Shown here: positions 6,679 to 9,130 of the stretch, one piece after another | Position numbering within the stretch: the first letter of the stretch is position 1 | Layout: every line of letters starts with the position of its first letter | Source of the DNA: an uncultured Anaerotruncus sp. | GTDB lineage: Bacteria > Bacillota_A > Clostridia > Oscillospirales > CAG-272 | Direction: 5' to 3' | Assembly: GCA_958414155.1 (NCBI GenBank) | Contig: CATYWI010000021.1 | Location: forward strand, 1-9,130 | DNA length: 9,130 nt | The notes under the pieces: generated by a model | Seen by the model: the letters and a program-made list of their open reading frames with translations, nothing else | Told to the model about the DNA's origin: nothing | The model's database searches: none | Translations under genes and position numbers: made by a program

Positions 6679-6709
6679 TAATTAAAATCGCCCGCGGACA
6701 ATAAAACTG

Positions 6710-6738
6710 TTGACCTTTCCCAAAATGTGTAGTATAAT
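6710..6738 (+). promoter_or_regulatory. Sigma-A promoter of the HD phosphohydrolase gene
   Basis: TTGACC at 6710-6715 and TATAAT at 6733-6738, spacer 17 bases. Transcription is expected from about 6745, giving a leader of about 45 bases. No palindrome is visible in the spacer, unlike at the EEP promoter. Confidence 0.87.
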
Positions 6739-6769
6739 TAACTTGGATAATTATAAAAATCGACCGGGC

Positions 6770-6779
6770 GGAAAGGAAG
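6770..6779 (+). promoter_or_regulatory. Ribosome binding site of the HD gene
   Basis: GGAAAGGAAG ends 10 bases before the ATG at 6790. Another ATG at 6780 directly abuts the site and reads out of frame to a stop after nine codons, so 6790 is the start. Confidence 0.75.
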
Positions 6780-6789
6780 ATGCCGAAAA

Positions 6790-8481
6790 ATGACCGAAGA
6801 TATCAATAAAGACGGAATATACGCGGATTTTCTTGCCCGCGCCGACGCATTCGTTGCGTCGCTGATGGCAGGGTACGAGCCAAAGCATTTCCGTGGCAGT
6901 AAGGTGATACATGACTGCGTGTGGGGAACGGTCATGCTCTGCCCGTGGGAGCTGCAGATAATAGATTCGCCGCTTTTCCAGCGCATGCGCCGCATAAATC
7001 AGTTGGGACTTGCAATGACCACATACCCCTCGGCGCACCATTCGCGCTTTGAGCATACGCTCGGCGTGCTGTCGGTAACTACCAAAATGATATCCCGTAT
7101 AAATCAGGATGAAAGCGCCGATGCGCTTCCGCCCTCTGCCGCACCCGACGAGCACCGGCGCAAGATCCCGCCGCGCGACGTCCGGCTTCTGCGCCTTGCG
7201 GCGCTGCTGCACGATCTGGGGCATTGCTTTTTCTCGCACCTGTCCGAGTCGTATTACGGACGCACCGAGGAAATGACCGCGCTCATACGCGAGAACGCCG
7301 TGTTTTCCGGCGCTCAGCCGCATGAGATATTCGGATTTATAATAATTAACACTCCCACGTTCCGCAATTTTTTTGCAAAAAAGACCGATTTCCCGCTTGA
7401 CGGCGAGGATGCGGACGTTCTGCTTGAGACCGTGGGCAGGATGATAGTCGGCGCTCCCGTGCCGCTGCGCTGTGAGGACGGCGGGCTTTTGCGTCCCGCT
7501 TATCTTACCGACATGATAAACGGGCGCTTTGACGCCGATTCGCTTGACTACCTGCGCCGCGATACCTATGCCACGGGGCTGGCGCTGACCTATCATATCG
7601 ACCGCGTGCTGTATAAGCTCTGCCTTGCCGACCGCGAGGCGACGCTTCCGGACGGTCGTAAGATCATCGAGCGCCACCTTACCGTTCCGGTTTCCGGAAT
7701 ATCAACGGTCGAGGAAATGGTGTTTTCAAAGCTGATGCTGACGCGGTATATCTATCAGCACCAGAAGGTCATAGCCGTTGAATCGCTCGTGGGCGACGTC
7801 GTGGCGGGAATGCGGTATAACGGAAGGCTCGTGCACCCGTGCGATTTCCTTTATTTCTGCGATGCAGATATCCTCTCGCTCGGCATGAGCGGGGCGGATC
7901 CCGCATTCAGACTGCCGGCATCGGAATTCCGCCTTGACGCTACCACCTCGCTTACGACGGGAAGGGTCATACGCCGCATACTTGAGCGCGATCTGCCGAA
8001 AAAGGCGCTGCTTGTAAACCGCGGAGTACTTTGCGGGAAAAACGGCGCGGCGAGCAAGGAAGAGCTTGGCACGGCGGTGACGCTTATGCAGTCGATGACC
8101 GACCTGCGTCAGGCAGTGCGGGACGAGGCTGCGGATATCGCGCGCAGGCTCGGCATGCCGGAGCCGGAAATATACGATATACACATTTCGGTGCCTAAGT
8201 TCCGCATGTCCAAAAACTTTGACGGCGCTACCGTTGTGACATACGGCGGAGGCTTTGCACGTATGTCCGATATCGTCGATCTTAACGACTGGGCAAGCGA
8301 TTTTGCTGCCGACTCCTACAACGCATATGTCTTTGCGGGGCCCGAATATCTCGTCCCCGTGGGGCTTGCCGCCTATCGCGTGCTTACCGCGCGCGGAGTT
8401 CAGCTTGACCGCGGACGCGTGTTTGAGGGACTCAAATCCGCTGCCGACATCGAAAAGGCGGCTGGGATAATAGGCGCCTGA
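6790..8481 (+). CDS. HD-superfamily phosphohydrolase (YwfO / dNTPase-like, COG1078 type)
   Basis: 563 residues, soluble. The metal-binding signature of the HD fold is present: His89 in SRFEHTLGV, His141-Asp142 in LLHDLGH, and an acidic pair in FDADSLDYLRRD (Asp250 and Asp253). His145 and His178 (PHEIFGF) are also typical of this branch. The preceding segment (IHDCVWG, PLFQRMRRINQLG) is the usual opening of the COG1078 proteins. Known relatives hydrolyse dNTPs or related nucleotides, sometimes with nucleotide activation; the substrate here is inferred only. The protein is longer than many relatives (commonly about 430-500), with a polar insert near residues 105-130 and an extended C-terminal half. 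It has its own promoter and is followed at 37 bases by a flavin-reductase-type gene, probably in the same transcript. Confidence 0.9.
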   Translation: MTEDINKDGIYADFLARADAFVASLMAGYEPKHFRGSKVIHDCVWGTVMLCPWELQIIDSPLFQRMRRINQLGLAMTTYPSAHHSRFEHTLGVLSVTTKMISRINQDESADALPPSAAPDEHRRKIPPRDVRLLRLAALLHDLGHCFFSHLSESYYGRTEEMTALIRENAVFSGAQPHEIFGFIIINTPTFRNFFAKKTDFPLDGEDADVLLETVGRMIVGAPVPLRCEDGGLLRPAYLTDMINGRFDADSLDYLRRDTYATGLALTYHIDRVLYKLCLADREATLPDGRKIIERHLTVPVSGISTVEEMVFSKLMLTRYIYQHQKVIAVESLVGDVVAGMRYNGRLVHPCDFLYFCDADILSLGMSGADPAFRLPASEFRLDATTSLTTGRVIRRILERDLPKKALLVNRGVLCGKNGAASKEELGTAVTLMQSMTDLRQAVRDEAADIARRLGMPEPEIYDIHISVPKFRMSKNFDGATVVTYGGGFARMSDIVDLNDWASDFAADSYNAYVFAGPEYLVPVGLAAYRVLTARGVQLDRGRVFEGLKSAADIEKAAGIIGA

Positions 8482-8503
8482 GGCGTTCGGACGCTGATTT
8501 TCT

Positions 8504-8510
8504 GAAAGGA
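8504..8510 (+). promoter_or_regulatory. Ribosome binding site that supports a TTG start
   Basis: GAAAGGA ends 8 bases before TTG at 8519. No ATG or GTG in the right frame lies near it, and the family N-terminus (SKxSWKxGxML) starts exactly at this codon. Confidence 0.75.
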
Positions 8511-8518
8511 ACGATATT

Positions 8519-9130
8519 TTGTCAAAGCTGTCATGGAAGGGCGGGGCGATGCTTTCGCCGCTGCCCGTGGTAATAGTCACCTCGGGAGGTGACTGCATAA
8601 AGGACGGCGCCGCGGTGCCGTCAGGCTATGCGCCCAACGCCGTTACCGTGGCGTGGTGCGGCATCGCCTGCACCCAGCCGCCCGTCGTTTATATCTCTCT
8701 GCGTCCGTCGCGTCATTCGTATAAGATAATCGAGGAGACGGGCGAATTCACAATAAATCTCGTGACATCCGCAATGGTGCGCACAGCCGACGGCTGCGGC
8801 GTTTTTTCCGGCAGGGATGTGGATAAATTGAAAAAGTTTGCGCTCGCTACCGAGCCTTCGGCTACCGGTACCGTGGGCTGTCCATCGCTTGCCGCCTCGC
8901 CGCTCACGCTCGACTGCCGCGTCATGCGTAAGATCCCGCTCGGAACGCACGATATGTTTCTGGCAAACGTGCTGGGCGTCGGAGTCGATCCCGCATTGGT
9001 GGACAGCGCGGGCAAGCTGCACCTTGACCGCGCGCGTCTTGCCGCATATTCGCACGGGGACTACTTTGAACTGGGCAAAAAAATAGGGGATTTCGGCTTC
9101 TCTGTGCGAAAAAAAACGCGCGGAGGGGCA
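8519..9130 (+). CDS. Flavin reductase-family protein (FMN-binding split barrel), 3' end cut by the window
   Basis: 204 codons are open to the right edge with no stop. The frame begins with TTG after a good ribosome binding site. N-terminal SKLSWKGGAMLSPLPVVIV, APNAVTVAWCGIACT, ISLRPSRHSY (residues 59-68), EFTINLVT and the late FGFSVRKK block match the flavoredoxin / flavin-reductase-like family, which binds FMN in a split beta-barrel dimer. The FGFSVRKK motif usually sits near the C-terminus, so only a few codons are likely missing. Such proteins move electrons between NAD(P)H or other donors and flavin, but many members have no tested function. The gap of 37 bases after the HD gene has no promoter, which suggests cotranscription. 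Confidence 0.88.
   Translation, partial: MSKLSWKGGAMLSPLPVVIVTSGGDCIKDGAAVPSGYAPNAVTVAWCGIACTQPPVVYISLRPSRHSYKIIEETGEFTINLVTSAMVRTADGCGVFSGRDVDKLKKFALATEPSATGTVGCPSLAASPLTLDCRVMRKIPLGTHDMFLANVLGVGVDPALVDSAGKLHLDRARLAAYSHGDYFELGKKIGDFGFSVRKKTRGGA

Noticed and set aside
8483..8494. GCGT-TCGG-ACGC tetraloop hairpin between the HD and flavin-reductase genes
   Set aside because: The stem is only 4 bp and the following TGATTTTC is a poor T-run. It could slightly affect translation but is not a supportable terminator.
6751..8598. Long minus-strand open frames (6751-7677 and 7726-8598) opposite the HD gene
   Set aside because: They are shadows of the HD phosphohydrolase, with no family resemblance or promoter.
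1..9130. Search for CRISPR repeats, tRNAs, insertion-sequence genes and toxin-antitoxin or defence modules
   Set aside because: No regularly spaced repeats, tRNA-like cloverleafs, transposase motifs or defence-type gene pairs could be seen on either strand.

Overview
The window reads as a chromosomal segment from a low-to-mid GC Gram-positive bacterium, most likely an uncultured gut member of the Clostridia. The reasons are strong GGAAAGGA-type ribosome binding sites, sigma-A promoters with exact 17-base spacers, an LTA-synthase-type membrane enzyme, two lipoproteins with type II signal peptides, a clostridial-type zinc-ribbon protein and a YwfO-like HD phosphohydrolase. All seven genes lie on the + strand. 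I see no transposase, integrase, phage gene, tRNA, rRNA or CRISPR array.

Layout: (1) bases 1-3049 hold the 3' part of an LTA-synthase-family gene, cut by the left edge, followed 11 bases later by a Gfo/Idh/MocA oxidoreductase. The pair is probably one envelope or sugar-related operon. (2) Bases 3130-3542 are a self-contained unit: a consensus promoter, a 91-residue double zinc-ribbon protein and a perfect 22-bp terminator stem. (3) Bases 3588-6545 are a second unit. Its promoter has a 7-3-7 palindrome filling most of the -35/-10 spacer. It drives two tandem paralogous lipoproteins of the endonuclease/exonuclease/phosphatase (EEP) superfamily, each with an extra N-terminal domain, and ends in two back-to-back terminator-like hairpins. 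(4) Bases 6548-6678 continue without a break as a predicted three-helix junction and then a long bulged hairpin. (5) From base 6710 a third promoter drives an HD-domain phosphohydrolase and, 37 bases further on, a flavin-reductase-family gene with a TTG start. That gene is still open at the right edge.

Most genes are recognisable family members. The parts that deserve a second look are the densely structured intergenic element at 6476-6678, the regulated tandem pair of surface EEP lipoproteins, and the operator-like palindrome. I do not see a clear new multi-gene defence or mobile system here.
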